In this document: in pieces, positions 24,653 through 34,375 of the stretch
Layout: each line of letters starts with the position of its first letter
Numbering within the stretch: position 1 is the stretch's first letter
From: Cytophagaceae bacterium
GTDB lineage: Bacteria > Bacteroidota > Bacteroidia > Cytophagales > Flexibacteraceae
Direction: 5' to 3'
Assembly: GCA_947458545.1 (NCBI GenBank)
Contig: CANGYH010000002.1
Location: forward strand, 186,001 to 250,000
DNA length: 64,000 bases
The notes under the pieces: model-generated
What the model was told of the DNA's origin: nothing
Database searches by the model: none
What the model saw: the letters and a program-made list of their open reading frames with translations, nothing else
Position numbers and translations under genes: made by a program

Positions 24653-26992
24653 TTATAGGCCCAGCGTCAGCCCCGCCAAAAAGTGCCTGGGCGCCTGTGG
24701 AAACACATACGCCGTGCCCAGGTAGGTATAGCCATTGTTGCTATACCGCGCGTTGAGCACATTGTTGATCTGCACCGAAGCCCGCACCGTACGGAAGGGC
24801 CCCGCCTTGGGCAGCTCATAGGCCAGGCGCAGATCAGCCACGCCATAGGCAGGCAGGCTTAGGTCTTTGCTTTGGCTATTGTCCAGGTATTGCTGGCCCA
24901 CATAGCGGCCCAGCAGGGTCACTTCTGCCCCTTTGATGGGTAGCCAGGTTAGGCAGCCTTGGGCAGTAGTGCCTGGGCTGTAGGCCAACGTGGCATTGCG
25001 ATAGGTAACCACCTGTGGGTTGCCATCAGCCCCCAGCAGCGTATCGCTGTAAGCCTTCAGCCTATTGGCCGACACCGACACCGACCCAGACGCAAACAAG
25101 TTGCTCTGCAATTTGTAGCGCGCCTGCAGCTCTACCCCCCGCCGGTAGCTGCGGGCCACGTTTTTGAAGAGCACAAAACCCACGTCGTTCAACTCGCCGG
25201 TCTGCACCAGTTGGTCGTAGTAGTCCATGTAGAAAAGCGTGGCCTCCGTCGTCAGGTTGCCAAAAATGCCGCGGTGGCTCAGCTCATAGTCCACCAGCCG
25301 CTCGGGCCGGGGCTGCCCCCCACTCGGGGCCAAAAAGGTAGCCCTCGTAGGCTCCCGATGCGCCACCGCTGCAGAGAGGCTTAGCTGCCCGCCGGGGCCC
25401 AGGTCGTACCCTACCGCTGCCTTCGGGTTCACAAAGAGGAAGGTACGCTTAAAGTCAACCGCCTGCAGCTCGTTTTCTATGCCAGATATGCGGTAATCAA
25501 TCCCCCGCACCTGCACATCTGCATACAGTTGCAAGCCCATGGGCAGCGTATAGCTATACTTGGCAAAAGCCGATGCCTCTCGCTTCAGGCTCGGGCTGCG
25601 GTGGTATTCAAAGTCGGGGTAGGGTAGGGCAGCCCCTTGGCCCCAGATAATCCGTCCAAAACTGGCCCCTACATAAGTGGAGGCCAAGGTGCCCAGCGTA
25701 AAGCTATGCTGGCCGCTGTCGTAGCGTAGGGTGGCCGTAGCGCCGTAGTAATGGTTGGCCAGCCAGCGGCGGCGCACCAGGTCTGCCGTGTCGTTGCCCG
25801 GCAGGCCATACCACGCCAGCGGATTGCGCACCTTGTATTGCTCAAAATACCCGCCGCCCCGGGTGTAGAACAAGGCCCCGCCCAGGCGCCAGCCCTGGCC
25901 CAGGGGCTGGTTCAGGTGCAGTTGCCAGTAGGTTTGGCCATAATTGTCGGTCTCGTTGCCGTAGGGGGTGGGGCGTTGGCCAAAATCCGTCCCGGCACTG
26001 TTAAACGTACGGTTAGTGGCCAGCGAGTCTTTCGGCACGCCATACCAGGCCTGGTAGGTACGCTCGTGGCCTTGCGTGGTCAGTAGGCGGGCCGTAAAGC
26101 CATTTTTGCCCTGATAGCGCAGCACGGCCAGGTAGCTGTACATATCGGCCGAGGCCCGGTCTATATACCCCTGGCTGCTCACGCGAGACAGCCGCGCCTC
26201 GGCCGTAAAGCCCTTGCCGAAGCGCCCCGTGCCCAACTGCACGCTGTGCCGCCGGGTGCCAAAGCTGCCTGCCGAGTTATCCACCGTCACAAAGGCCGTG
26301 TCTGAGGGTTTGCGCAGTTGCAGCATCAGGCTAGCCCCAAACGCCCCCGGCCCATTGCTGGACGAGCCCACGCCCCGCACCACCGTCACCTGCCCGACAG
26401 ACGAGGCCAGATCTGGCATATTGACCCAAAACGTACCCTGGCTCTCCGCATCGTTTACGGGTACGCCATCTAGCGTAACGTTGGTGCGCGTAGCGTCAGA
26501 GCCTCGCACCCGCAGCCCCGTATACCCGATACCCGTCCCCGCGTCAGAGGTCGTCACCGCAGAGGGTGTCTGCTGCACCAAATACGGCACATCCTGGCCC
26601 AGATTAGCCGCCTGCGGATTACCCAGCGGCGCAATACCCTTGCTGCCCGTAATACTAACATCCGTCAGCGCAAACGTCTGGGGGCGCAAGCCCGTAGCCA
26701 CCACCTCTTGCAGGGCATAAGCCAGCGGTTGCAGGCGGATGAGCACTTCTTTAGCGGCCAGCTTATGGGCCTTGTAGCCCGGTGCCAGCACATAAGCCCC
26801 CTTAGGATCAGCCGGTAGCAGGCCAGCCTCGTTGCTGTTGGCCAAGGCCAGCCCGGCGTCGTCGGCCAGCACAGCCACAGAGATGGGCAGCTCCGTTTGG
26901 GCATCTACCACGCGCAAGCCCGCTTGCTGTGCCAAAGCCGTAGAGCAAGCCAGGAGTATTGAAATAGCAAATAGGTGTAAAGTTTTCAGCAT
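24653..26992 (-). CDS. TonB-dependent outer-membrane receptor under TPP riboswitch control
   Basis: The 779-residue receptor has a signal peptide (MLKTLHLFAISILLACSTALA), a short carboxypeptidase-like N-terminal domain (residues 25-85, 'LRVVDAQTELPISVAVLADD'), a plug ('VRGSDATRTNVTLDGVPVND', 'VTVVRGVGSSSNGPGAFG') and a 22-strand-type barrel ending in 'APRHFLAGLTLGL'. A TPP riboswitch precedes it directly (27096-27196). Receptors under TPP control in Bacteroidota take up thiamine or its precursors (known for such OMthi-type systems), so this is the inferred substrate. No thiamine biosynthesis or inner-membrane transporter gene is adjacent. The start at 26992 fits the signal peptide. Confidence 0.9.
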   Translation of the reverse strand: MLKTLHLFAISILLACSTALAQQAGLRVVDAQTELPISVAVLADDAGLALANSNEAGLLPADPKGAYVLAPGYKAHKLAAKEVLIRLQPLAYALQEVVATGLRPQTFALTDVSITGSKGIAPLGNPQAANLGQDVPYLVQQTPSAVTTSDAGTGIGYTGLRVRGSDATRTNVTLDGVPVNDAESQGTFWVNMPDLASSVGQVTVVRGVGSSSNGPGAFGASLMLQLRKPSDTAFVTVDNSAGSFGTRRHSVQLGTGRFGKGFTAEARLSRVSSQGYIDRASADMYSYLAVLRYQGKNGFTARLLTTQGHERTYQAWYGVPKDSLATNRTFNSAGTDFGQRPTPYGNETDNYGQTYWQLHLNQPLGQGWRLGGALFYTRGGGYFEQYKVRNPLAWYGLPGNDTADLVRRRWLANHYYGATATLRYDSGQHSFTLGTLASTYVGASFGRIIWGQGAALPYPDFEYHRSPSLKREASAFAKYSYTLPMGLQLYADVQVRGIDYRISGIENELQAVDFKRTFLFVNPKAAVGYDLGPGGQLSLSAAVAHREPTRATFLAPSGGQPRPERLVDYELSHRGIFGNLTTEATLFYMDYYDQLVQTGELNDVGFVLFKNVARSYRRGVELQARYKLQSNLFASGSVSVSANRLKAYSDTLLGADGNPQVVTYRNATLAYSPGTTAQGCLTWLPIKGAEVTLLGRYVGQQYLDNSQSKDLSLPAYGVADLRLAYELPKAGPFRTVRASVQINNVLNARYSNNGYTYLGTAYVFPQAPRHFLAGLTLGL

Positions 26993-27095
26993 AGCCAATC
27001 TGGCCTGCCCACAACCTCCCAAACCAAGCAGTTGATACCTCTCAAAACGAGCAGCGCAGGCCCATGCAGGGGCCATAGCTTTTGTGCCAGTCTTG

Positions 27096-27196
27096 CCTCC
27101 CTACGCCGGCATTACCCGGGTCAGGTTCAGTGGGTATCATCTCAGCCGGTCCGCCGCTGGCCTGTCTAAGGCAAGCGTGGGTGGGCACCCCAGTGG
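27096..27196 (-). promoter_or_regulatory. TPP riboswitch (thi element)
   Basis: Reading the minus strand from 27196: CACTGGGGTGCCCA, a variable arm, then the hallmark GGCTGAGATGATACCC, ACTGAACCTGACC, CGGGTAATGCCGGCGTAGGGA. These are the conserved pyrimidine- and pyrophosphate-sensor parts of the thi box (CTGAGA...ACCC and ACCTGA...GGTAATGCC...GTAGGGA). It lies about 100 bases ahead of the TonB-dependent receptor gene, on the same strand. Confidence 0.95.
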
Positions 27197-27198
27197 CG

Positions 27199-27234
27199 CA
27201 AAAGTACGCCTTGCGGCTACATTAAATACGCAAA
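27199..27234 (-). promoter_or_regulatory. Promoter of the riboswitch-controlled receptor gene
   Basis: On the minus strand TTTG (27234-27231) and TACTTTTG (27206-27199) match the Bacteroidota consensus with a 24-base spacer, a little long. Transcription would start a few bases downstream, at the first stem of the TPP riboswitch. The promoter overlaps the 3' end of aroB. Confidence 0.55.
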
Positions 27235-28233
27235 GGCCTGCCGGGCCTCGGCGGGCGTCAGCGTGGCATCTATGTCATACCGGCCGGGCTGGTGCAAGGC
27301 CACATACCTCAACTGGGTGCCCAGCCGCTTCTTGTCTTTGGCCAACAGCCGCACCAGGGCGGCAATGTCTGCCTTTTCATAAGGCAGCAGTGGATACTGG
27401 CACAGCACCGCCTCCTCGATCTCGGCCAGCAGCTCGGCACCACAAGCACCTTGCCGGTGGGCCACCCAAGCCTCGCCCAGCATGCCCAGCGCCACGGCTT
27501 GCCCGTGCAGAATCGGCGTGCCTGCATGCAAAAAGAACCCCTCTAGCGCATGGCCCAGCGTATGCCCCAGGTTCAGCGCCCGCCTCAGGCCTTGCTCGCG
27601 CGGGTCTTCGGCCACAATGCGTTGCTTTACCTCCTGGCTCAAGGCAATGGCATAAGGCCAGCCCGCAGCATCGTCACACTCCATCGTACGGATGCGTGCC
27701 CAGGCCTCAGGCCCCTGCAGCAAGGCATGCTTCAGCACCTCAGCCCAGCCCGACAGCAGCTCGCCATAAGGCAACGTCTCAAGCCAGCGCGGCTCAGACA
27801 CTACGGCCTCTGGTGCCCAAAACGCACCCACCTGGTTCTTGGCACCCCCCAGGTTGATACCCGTCTTGCCACCGTAGGCAGCATCGCACATGGCCAGCAG
27901 CGTCGTCGGCATGGCCACCCAGCGGATGCCCCGCAAATACGTAGCCGCCGCAAACCCGGCCACGTCCGACACGGCACCTCCACCCAAGGCCACCAACACC
28001 GCCTGCCTGTCAGCCCCCTGTGCCCCCAGCCATGTCCAAATGCGGGCCACCTCGTCTAGCACCTTGGCACCCTCGCCAGCAGGCAGCACCAGCAGCTTGT
28101 GGGCAGGCAGCAAGGGCTTTACCAGCGGATACACCTTCCGGCGCACCACTGCATCCGTCACCACAAACAGCGGGTCTCCATAACCCTCAAAAATCCCCTT
28201 TAGCACCACAAATAGGCCCCAGGCAGGGCCCAA
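27217..28233 (-). CDS. aroB: 3-dehydroquinate synthase
   Basis: The 338-residue enzyme converts DAHP to 3-dehydroquinate, the second step of the shikimate pathway, using NAD and a divalent metal. Diagnostic parts are 'VALGGGAVSDVAGFAAATYLRG' (NAD binding), 'DAAYGGKTGINLGGAKNQVGAF', the metal-ligand Glu in 'SGWAEVLKHALL' and the metal-ligand His in 'NLGHTLGHALEGFF' and 'LHGQAVALGM'. The frame opens with a TTG at 28233; the first codons (GPAWGL) are not typical, and a GTG at 28209 is an alternative. A heptad tandem repeat lies just upstream. The gene is on the same strand as pyrH and follows it after 32 bases. Confidence 0.93.
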   Translation of the reverse strand: MGPAWGLFVVLKGIFEGYGDPLFVVTDAVVRRKVYPLVKPLLPAHKLLVLPAGEGAKVLDEVARIWTWLGAQGADRQAVLVALGGGAVSDVAGFAAATYLRGIRWVAMPTTLLAMCDAAYGGKTGINLGGAKNQVGAFWAPEAVVSEPRWLETLPYGELLSGWAEVLKHALLQGPEAWARIRTMECDDAAGWPYAIALSQEVKQRIVAEDPREQGLRRALNLGHTLGHALEGFFLHAGTPILHGQAVALGMLGEAWVAHRQGACGAELLAEIEEAVLCQYPLLPYEKADIAALVRLLAKDKKRLGTQLRYVALHQPGRYDIDATLTPAEARQAFAYLM

Positions 28234-28236
28234 TCC

Positions 28237-28264
28237 TTAATTTTTAATTCTTAATTTTTAACTC
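28237..28264. repeat. Heptanucleotide tandem repeat (TTAAYTY)4
   Basis: Four heptads TTAATTT, TTAATTC, TTAATTT and TTAACTC follow one another between the end of pyrH and the start of aroB. The unit belongs to the same TYAAYTY pattern as the CAACTTT/CAACTCT heptads at 34284, 44138, 44562, 50652 and 63599. Confidence 0.75.
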
Positions 28265-28265
28265 T

Positions 28266-28973
28266 CTACATGGTCACCAGCGTCCCAATCTCCTCGCCCG
28301 TTACCAGGCGGCGCAGGTTATCTGGCTTGTTCATGTCAAAAACGATGATGGGCAGCCCGTTCTCCTTGCAGAGCGTAAAGGCTGTCATGTCCATTACGTT
28401 CAGGCCCTTCTCGTACACCTCCTCAAAACTGATGTTGGCATAGCGCGTAGCATCGGGGTTTTTCTCTGGGTCGGCTGTATAGATGCCATCTACGCGGGTG
28501 CCTTTCAGCACCACATCGCAGCCCAGCTCAATAGCCCGCAAGGCAGCGGCAGAGTCGGTGGTAAAGTGCGGCGAGCCCAGCCCGGCGGCCAGAATCACCA
28601 CCCGGCCTTTCTCTAGGTGGCGCATGGCCCGCCGGCGGATAAACGGCTCGGCCACCTGCGCGATGTTGAGCGCAGACGCTACCCGCGTATAGAGCCCGGC
28701 AGCCTCAAGTGATCCTTGCAGCGCCATGGCGTTCATCACCGTCGCCAACATGCCCATGTAGTCGCCCTGGGCCCGGTCCACCCCGGCCTCGGCGGCATCC
28801 CGGCCGCGGAAGATGTTGCCCCCACCAATAACCACCGCAACCTGCGTGCCCATCTCTGTCACTTTTTTGATTTCGCTGGCATACAGGCGCAGCATGTTGG
28901 CATCAAAGCCAAAATCTTTAGAGCCAAGCAAGGCCTCGCCAGAGAGTTTCAGGAGTATGCGTTTGTATTTCAT
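28266..28973 (-). CDS. pyrH: Uridylate kinase
   Basis: The 235-residue protein is a full-length UMP kinase of the amino acid kinase fold: '[17 protein letters not shown]' at the start, '[20 protein letters not shown]', '[17 protein letters not shown]', '[23 protein letters not shown]' and '[17 protein letters not shown]'. It phosphorylates UMP to UDP in pyrimidine nucleotide synthesis. A longer frame to 29144 is open, but the ATG at 28973 gives the family N-terminus and lies 20 bases after a TACTTTTG element. aroB follows on the same strand. Confidence 0.96.
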   Translation of the reverse strand: MKYKRILLKLSGEALLGSKDFGFDANMLRLYASEIKKVTEMGTQVAVVIGGGNIFRGRDAAEAGVDRAQGDYMGMLATVMNAMALQGSLEAAGLYTRVASALNIAQVAEPFIRRRAMRHLEKGRVVILAAGLGSPHFTTDSAAALRAIELGCDVVLKGTRVDGIYTADPEKNPDATRYANISFEEVYEKGLNVMDMTAFTLCKENGLPIIVFDMNKPDNLRRLVTGEEIGTLVTM

Positions 28974-28992
28974 GGGGCAGGGTATTCGGTTG

Positions 28993-29000
28993 CAAAAGTA
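28993..29000 (-). promoter_or_regulatory. Candidate -7 element of pyrH
   Basis: The minus strand reads TACTTTTG, matching TAnnTTTG, with the pyrH ATG 19 bases further on. No convincing TTG at -33 is visible. Confidence 0.45.
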
Positions 29001-29150
29001 AGGCACACCCCATGGCCCGGCAGCACCTGTAGCCACCCCTGCAAGCATGCAACAAGCCGTAACTTTCTTGCCTAAAACAACCCACCCAACCCTTGTGCCG
29101 CCAACTTTTGGCGAAACCACCCTTTCCCTTTGTTCAAAAAGCAAAGAATT

Positions 29151-30779
29151 ATGGAAATATTTATCTCTGCCGGCATCATTATCATAATTGGCCTCATGGG
29201 CTTTGTGGTGGTTAAGCTGCTCGCCCGGCCTGCAACATCAAATTCTGACGACACCGCCCGCGCCCAGGCCCAGGCAGACGCCTACAAGCAGCAGTTAGAT
29301 GCCGCCCAGCTAGAGATCCGCGCCACCCGGGCAGAGAATAACAGCCTGCTCCAAGAGCGCACCCAATTAGCCGAGCGCGAGGCCCTGGCCAAACAAACCA
29401 CCACCACCACGCTCCAGCGGCTAGAAGAAGCCACCGTTAAGATCCAGCAGCTATCCGACCAGCACCAGCAGGCCATCAACAGGGCAGAAAAGGCCGAGCT
29501 GGAGGTGCGCCACCACCAAGACCTCTGCCAAAAGGAGACCGCAAAGCTCAAAGCCAAAATCGAAGAGCACGAGGCCCTGCAAAAAGCCCACAACGACAAA
29601 TGCACCGAGTTTGCCACAGTAGAGGGGCAGCTCAAAAACCTCCAAAAGCAATTAGACGACCGGGAGTCGGCTCTTAAGAAAGAGATAGAGCAGCTCCAAC
29701 AAACGTTTAAAGTATCCGTCAACGAGCTCGTAGATCAGAAGGCCCGCGCCCTCAAAGAAGACAGCAAGCAATCCGTAGCCGAGCTGCTCACACCCGTCAA
29801 AGAAAAACTCACGGAGTTCTCTACCCGTGTAGAGACCCTTAACGCAGACAGCGCCAAGCAACACGGCTCGCTGGCCGAGCATCTCGTCCGCGTAGAGCAG
29901 CTCAACCAAACCCTGAGCCAGGAGGCCTCTGCCCTGGCCCAGGCCCTGCGCGGTGATGCCAAGGTGATGGGTGACTGGGGCGAGGTAACCCTCGAGCGTG
30001 TACTAGAGGCATCGGGCCTGCAAGAGGGCCTGCACTACCGCAAGCAAGAGGTCGTCCGCAACGATGACGGCACCGCCCGCACAGACATCACCCTGACGCT
30101 GCCCCAAAACCGCACCGTCGTTATAGACAGCAAAGTCTCCCTCAAAAGCTATGTGGAGTACTGTAACGCCCCAGAGACAGACCAACCCAAGCTGGCCAAG
30201 GCCCTGCTAGACTCTCTGCAAGCCCACATAGAGAAGCTGGCCACCACTGAATACCACAAAAAGAAGGAAGGCTCCGTGGAGTTCACCTTCATGTTCGTCC
30301 CGCACGACCCCATCTTTAACCTGGCCGTCAAGCTCAACCCCGCACTCGTCTCTACCGCTTACCGCAAACGCGTCTTGCTGGTTACCCCAAGCACGCTAGT
30401 GGTGGCCCTCAAAGTAGTAACAGACCTTTGGCAGCGCGAAGAAATTGCCAAAAACCATCAGGAGCTGGTGCGCCTTGCAGGCAACATCTACAACAAATTA
30501 TCCGACGCACTCGGAGACCTGCACGAGATTGGCACCCAGATAACCAAACTTAGCCAGGTACACGGCAAGGCCATGGGCCGCCTTTCTGAAGGTAACGGCA
30601 ACGTTATCCGCACCGCACACAGCATTCTCAAAATTGCCGATCGGGAGGTCAAGTCTAACAAACGGATAGACAACAACTATCCAGACCTGCACCAACGCGC
30701 CATAAACAGCACAGACGAGCCCGATATCGACATCATCCACACCGACGACGACCCCGAGCCTGATGGCACCCCGGCCTGA
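29151..30779 (+). CDS. rmuC: RmuC family DNA recombination protein
   Basis: The 542-residue protein has an N-terminal membrane anchor ([22 protein letters not shown]), a long coiled coil over residues of about 35-210, and the RmuC nuclease-like domain: '[23 protein letters not shown]', '[24 protein letters not shown]' and '[20 protein letters not shown]'. RmuC proteins limit inversion and other rearrangements at short inverted repeats in E. coli (established there), which is notable given the many inverted repeats in this window. The ATG at 29151 is preferred over a TTG at 29130. The downstream thioredoxin gene overlaps its end by 17 bases. Confidence 0.92.
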   Translation: MEIFISAGIIIIIGLMGFVVVKLLARPATSNSDDTARAQAQADAYKQQLDAAQLEIRATRAENNSLLQERTQLAEREALAKQTTTTTLQRLEEATVKIQQLSDQHQQAINRAEKAELEVRHHQDLCQKETAKLKAKIEEHEALQKAHNDKCTEFATVEGQLKNLQKQLDDRESALKKEIEQLQQTFKVSVNELVDQKARALKEDSKQSVAELLTPVKEKLTEFSTRVETLNADSAKQHGSLAEHLVRVEQLNQTLSQEASALAQALRGDAKVMGDWGEVTLERVLEASGLQEGLHYRKQEVVRNDDGTARTDITLTLPQNRTVVIDSKVSLKSYVEYCNAPETDQPKLAKALLDSLQAHIEKLATTEYHKKKEGSVEFTFMFVPHDPIFNLAVKLNPALVSTAYRKRVLLVTPSTLVVALKVVTDLWQREEIAKNHQELVRLAGNIYNKLSDALGDLHEIGTQITKLSQVHGKAMGRLSEGNGNVIRTAHSILKIADREVKSNKRIDNNYPDLHQRAINSTDEPDIDIIHTDDDPEPDGTPA

Positions 30780-31263
30780 TTTCTTCCGCTGCCTCCTCCT
30801 GTCCCTGCTATGCCTCGCATACCAGGGACAGTCCGTTTACGCCCAACCCGCCCCCGCCATCAAACTGCCCGAGCTGCTGCGCCGCATCCAGCCCGGCGCG
30901 GCAGACAGCACCGTCGTCGTCAACTTCTGGGCCACCTGGTGCAAACCATGCCTGCAAGAGATGCCCTACATCCTGGCAGCCCACCAGCACATAGAGGGTG
31001 CCAAGGTCCGCTTCCTGCTCGTGAGCCTAGACTTTGCCCAAGACCGTATGGCCAAGCTGCTGCCCTTTCTGGCAAAGCGCCGATGGCCCATCCCCGTCGT
31101 ACTGCTAGACGAGCCCGACTACAACGCCTGGATCCCCCGGATAGACCCCGCCTGGGAGGGCAACATTCCCGCCACGCTCATCCTTTACGGCAACGGCAAG
31201 CGCCAGTTCCTAGCCCGGGAGCTGAAACCCGGCGAGCTAGAGCACGTATTGGGCCTACCTTAA
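30763..31263 (+). CDS. TlpA-like periplasmic thioredoxin
   Basis: The 166-residue protein has a signal peptide (FFRCLLLSLLCLAYQGQSVYA) and a TlpA/ResA-type thioredoxin fold with the active site WCKPC at about residue 59 in 'VVVNFWATWCKPCLQEMPYI'. The cis-Pro loop is 'GNIPATLILYGNGKR'. Such proteins keep periplasmic cysteines reduced, for example during cytochrome c maturation. Its start overlaps the end of rmuC, so the two are probably translated from one message. It is short but complete. Confidence 0.87.
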   Translation: MAPRPDFFRCLLLSLLCLAYQGQSVYAQPAPAIKLPELLRRIQPGAADSTVVVNFWATWCKPCLQEMPYILAAHQHIEGAKVRFLLVSLDFAQDRMAKLLPFLAKRRWPIPVVLLDEPDYNAWIPRIDPAWEGNIPATLILYGNGKRQFLARELKPGELEHVLGLP

Positions 31264-31306
31264 TGTTGGGGCCTGAGAAACATCTTCTAAAGCACCGTGT
31301 AAGAAA

Positions 31307-31356
31307 CAAGCAAACTGTTGCTTGCGGCACAAGCCCGCTAAATGCAAGTTTTGCAT
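31307..31356. repeat. Two short hairpins between the thioredoxin and ugd genes
   Basis: CAAGCAA/TTGCTTG (31307-31324, centre ACTG) and ATGCAA/TTGCAT (31342-31356, centre GTT) lie between genes on the same strand. They may end the rmuC message, but lack a T-run. Confidence 0.45.
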
Positions 31357-31390
31357 CGAGCATTACCTTTTCAACAACATTGCTAGGTAA

Positions 31391-31424
31391 TTGCAATCTG
31401 CCACGCTTTTTGTGGCTACTTTTG
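31391..31424 (+). promoter_or_regulatory. Promoter of ugd
   Basis: TTG at 31391-31393 and TACTTTTG at 31417-31424 fit the Bacteroidota -33/-7 consensus with a 23-base spacer, at the long end of the range. The ATG of ugd is 21 bases after the -7 element. Confidence 0.6.
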
Positions 31425-31444
31425 AAAAGTTATTAACCAACCGC

Positions 31445-32758
31445 ATGAAAATCGCTGTCGTCGGAACAGGCTATGTGGGCCTCGTAACCGGAACTTGTTT
31501 TGCTGAAACGGGCAACAACGTAACCTGCGTCGATATAGACGCCGCCAAAGTAGAGAAGCTGCGCCAAGGCGTAATGCCCATCTATGAGCCCGGCCTAGAC
31601 GTGCTCTTCCACCGCAACATAGAGCAAGGCCGCCTGCACTTTACCACCAACCTGGCAGAAGGCATCGCCGATGCAGCCGTCATCTTCCTGGCCCTGCCCA
31701 CCCCTCCCGGAGAGGATGGCTCGGCCGATCTCAAGTACATCCTCGGCGTAGCCTCAGACCTGGGCCCCCTTTTGTCGCACTATACCGTTGTTATCGATAA
31801 GTCAACCGTACCCGTCGGCACCAGCCAGAAGGTTTACGCCAAAATCGCCGAAAAGGCCAAGGTCGAGTTCGACGTCGTCTCCAACCCCGAGTTTTTGCGC
31901 GAGGGCGTAGCCGTAGAAGACTTCATGAAGCCTGACCGCGTCGTCATCGGCACCCGGTCAGACAAAGCCAAGAAGGTAATGGAGCGCCTCTACGCACCCC
32001 TGGTGCGCCAAGGCAACCCCATCATCTTCATGGACGAGCGCTCTGCCGAGATGACCAAGTACGCCGCCAACGCTTTCCTGGCTACCAAGATCACCTTCAT
32101 GAACGAGGTCGCCAACCTCTGCGAACTCGTCGGCGCCAATGTGGATGACGTCCGCAAAGGCATCGGCTCTGATACGCGCATCGGCAAGCGCTTCCTATTT
32201 GCAGGTATCGGCTACGGGGGCAGCTGCTTCCCCAAAGACGTGCAGGCCCTGCACAAAACCAGCACCGAGTACGGATACGACTTCAAAATCCTGGACTCTG
32301 TGATGGACGTCAACGACAAGCAGAAGACCAAGCTCATACCCCAGCTCAAAGAGTACTTCGGCGGCAACCTGCAGGGTAAGCGCATCGCCCTCTGGGGCCT
32401 GGCCTTCAAGCCCTACACCGACGACATCCGCGAGGCCCCAGCCCTCTACAACATAGACGAGCTGCTGGCCGCCGGCGCCACCGTCGTAACCTACGACGCC
32501 GAGGCCACCGCCAACGTCAAGCGCCTGCTCGGCGACAAAATCGAGTACGCCCACGACCTTTACGCCTGCGCCAAAGGAGCAGACGCCCTCATGATTATGA
32601 CCGAGTGGCCAGAGTTCCGCACGCCAGACCTGGAGCAGATAGCCGCCAGCCTCAACAACCGCGTTATCTTCGACGGCCGCAACCTCTTCGAGCCCGAGCA
32701 AATGATCGAGCTCGGCTTCACCTACTACAGCATCGGCCGCGTGCCGGTTAAAGCCTAA
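31445..32758 (+). CDS. ugd: UDP-glucose 6-dehydrogenase
   Basis: The 437-residue enzyme oxidises UDP-glucose to UDP-glucuronate with two NAD+. It shows the N-terminal Rossmann motif [21 protein letters not shown], '[18 protein letters not shown]', '[11 protein letters not shown]', the catalytic Lys in '[20 protein letters not shown]', and the nucleophile Cys in '[16 protein letters not shown]'. The C-terminal UDP-binding domain is complete. The product is the substrate of the decarboxylase encoded 35 bases downstream. A frame extension to 31391 would run through the promoter and is rejected. The pathway feeds surface polysaccharides. Confidence 0.96.
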   Translation: MKIAVVGTGYVGLVTGTCFAETGNNVTCVDIDAAKVEKLRQGVMPIYEPGLDVLFHRNIEQGRLHFTTNLAEGIADAAVIFLALPTPPGEDGSADLKYILGVASDLGPLLSHYTVVIDKSTVPVGTSQKVYAKIAEKAKVEFDVVSNPEFLREGVAVEDFMKPDRVVIGTRSDKAKKVMERLYAPLVRQGNPIIFMDERSAEMTKYAANAFLATKITFMNEVANLCELVGANVDDVRKGIGSDTRIGKRFLFAGIGYGGSCFPKDVQALHKTSTEYGYDFKILDSVMDVNDKQKTKLIPQLKEYFGGNLQGKRIALWGLAFKPYTDDIREAPALYNIDELLAAGATVVTYDAEATANVKRLLGDKIEYAHDLYACAKGADALMIMTEWPEFRTPDLEQIAASLNNRVIFDGRNLFEPEQMIELGFTYYSIGRVPVKA

Positions 32759-32793
32759 AGCATCCGCGCACGAGCCTAGTACAAGCATATTTG

Positions 32794-33753
32794 ATGAAAC
32801 GCGTCGTCATCACCGGAGGAGCCGGTTTCTTAGGGTCGCACCTGTGCGACAGGTTTATTGCCGAGGGCTTCCACGTCATCGCCATAGACAACCTCATCAC
32901 CGGCAACCTCGAGAACATCGAGCACCTCTTCAAACTGCCGCAGTTTGAGTTCTACCACCACGATGTGAGCAAGTACGTCCACATCCCCGGCCCTGTAGAT
33001 TACATCCTGCACTTTGCCAGCCCGGCCTCGCCTATAGACTACCTCAAGATCCCCATCCAGACCTTGAAGGTAGGCTCCCTGGGCACCCACAACATGCTCG
33101 GCGTGGCCAAGGCCAAGAAGGCCCGCATCCTTGTGGCCAGCACGTCAGAAGTCTACGGCGACCCTCTAGTCCACCCCCAAACGGAAGACTACTGGGGCAA
33201 CGTAAACCCCATCGGCCCCCGCGGCGTGTACGACGAGGCCAAGCGCTTCCAAGAGGCCATCACCATGGCCTACCACACCTACCACGGCCTGGAGACGCGC
33301 ATCGTGCGCATCTTCAACACCTACGGCCCCCGCATGCGTCTAGACGACGGCCGCGTACTACCTGCCTTCATCGGCCAGGCCATCCGCGGCGAAGACCTCT
33401 CCGTGTTCGGAGACGGCTCGCAGACGCGAAGCTTCTGCTACGTAGACGATCTGGTAGAAGGCATCTACCGCCTGCTCATGTCAGACTATGCCCACCCCGT
33501 CAACGTAGGCAACCCGTCTGAGATCACCATCAGCCAGTTTGCCGAGGAGATCATCAAGCTCACGGGTACGCAGCAGAAGGTGGCCTACCACCCCCTGCCA
33601 CAAGACGACCCCAAGCAGCGCCAGCCCGACATCACCCGCGCCCGCCAAATCCTCGGCTGGGAGCCCAAAGTCACCCGCGAAGAAGGCCTGCGCATCACCT
33701 ACCAGTGGTTCAAAGAATACCTGGAGCGCAAAGCCCAGGCTCAACCCGCCTAA
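32794..33753 (+). CDS. UDP-glucuronate decarboxylase (UDP-xylose synthase type)
   Basis: The 319-residue extended short-chain dehydrogenase has the NAD motif [15 protein letters not shown], 'HHDVSKYV', '[19 protein letters not shown]', the catalytic '[10 protein letters not shown]' and [10 protein letters not shown] (Tyr-x-x-x-Lys), and '[18 protein letters not shown]'. These are the marks of UXS enzymes, which turn UDP-glucuronate into UDP-xylose. It lies directly after ugd, which makes the substrate. The ATG at 32794 follows a TTG at 32791. A strong intrinsic terminator follows at 33774. Confidence 0.93.
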   Translation: MKRVVITGGAGFLGSHLCDRFIAEGFHVIAIDNLITGNLENIEHLFKLPQFEFYHHDVSKYVHIPGPVDYILHFASPASPIDYLKIPIQTLKVGSLGTHNMLGVAKAKKARILVASTSEVYGDPLVHPQTEDYWGNVNPIGPRGVYDEAKRFQEAITMAYHTYHGLETRIVRIFNTYGPRMRLDDGRVLPAFIGQAIRGEDLSVFGDGSQTRSFCYVDDLVEGIYRLLMSDYAHPVNVGNPSEITISQFAEEIIKLTGTQQKVAYHPLPQDDPKQRQPDITRARQILGWEPKVTREEGLRITYQWFKEYLERKAQAQPA

Positions 33754-33773
33754 GGTTGTGAGCCCCATCCACC

Positions 33774-33810
33774 AAAGCCCGCCCCACCCGGCGGGCTTTG
33801 TGCTTTATAC
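33774..33810 (+). terminator. Intrinsic terminator after the ugd-uxs operon
   Basis: Perfect 10-bp arms AAAGCCCGCC (33774-33783) and GGCGGGCTTT (33790-33799) enclose CCACCC, followed by a T-rich stretch. It is placed 20 bases after the decarboxylase stop codon. Confidence 0.85.
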
Positions 33811-33972
33811 ACCCACCCCCCTAAAAACTGGTACCGGTCTCAAAAATCCCCTGGTACTGGTCTCCAGACTGGGACCCACCCACGCAAAGCCTCCGCGGTC
33901 TCCAGACCGCTGAAACGGAGGGCGTGGGGTAGATTGTAGCGCGGGCTGCAGCCCGCGACGCCCTCCTGTTCA

Positions 33973-34123
33973 CCCCTGGCTTATGGTTAGACACTAAATA
34001 CTTGTAGAGACTTGCTCCCCCCCTCTCCCCTGGAAGGGGAGAAGAGGGGGCTGGGGGGTGATGAGGGGGCCTCCCCACGGCAATCCCGTGCTTTTCAAAT
34101 CGTGACTGACCATTAGCCTGGGG
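33973..34123. repeat. MITE-like element, second copy
   Basis: The left end CCCCTGGCTTATGGT (33973-33987) and the right end ACCATTAGCCTGGGG (34109-34123) are inverted copies with 13 of 15 matches. The left end is identical to one end of the R1 element (9068-9082, opposite strand). The interior shares only the C-run/G-run dyad with the R1 copy. Confidence 0.6.
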
Positions 34124-34283
34124 TGAATTCGACGACCGCACCCCTACACCCTCCGCAAGCTACCAGGTCTGCCGCCCTGGCCTACACGCGAGGCACAGCC
34201 TCGCCAGAGCACGTGGCAACGGCAAAGCCCTTGCACAGTTGAAGGGTGGGCACAGCCCTTGCACAATCGTCAAGGAGACAAGT

Positions 34284-34325
34284 TCAACTTTCAACTCTCA
34301 ACTTTCAACTCTCAACTCTCAACTT
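34284..34325. repeat. Heptanucleotide tandem repeat (TCAACTY)6
   Basis: Six heptads of TCAACTT or TCAACTC follow one another without interruption. The unit is shared with repeats at 44138, 44562, 50652 and 63599. Confidence 0.8.
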
Positions 34326-34375
34326 AAAAAGTTACTTTCCTCTTCCATTCCGTATTAAACACCGTGCACACCCGC

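Larger units (their letters stand above)
33811..34330. repeat. Intergenic repeat cluster R2
   Basis: No credible gene. The order is module A (33851-33923, with a dyad centred on CTCCAG), module C (33936-33960, CGCGGG-CTGCAG-CCCGCG), a MITE-like element (33973-34123), an inverted module B (34164-34236) and a heptad tandem repeat (34284-34325). All modules recur in R1, R4 or R5. Confidence 0.85.

Noticed and set aside
28974-29144. 57-residue extension of PyrH
   Set aside because: The family N-terminus begins at the ATG at 28973, and a -7 element lies inside the extension.
34284-34325. CRISPR-like regular repeats
   Set aside because: The unit is 7 bases with no spacers and no cas genes nearby, so it is a simple tandem repeat.
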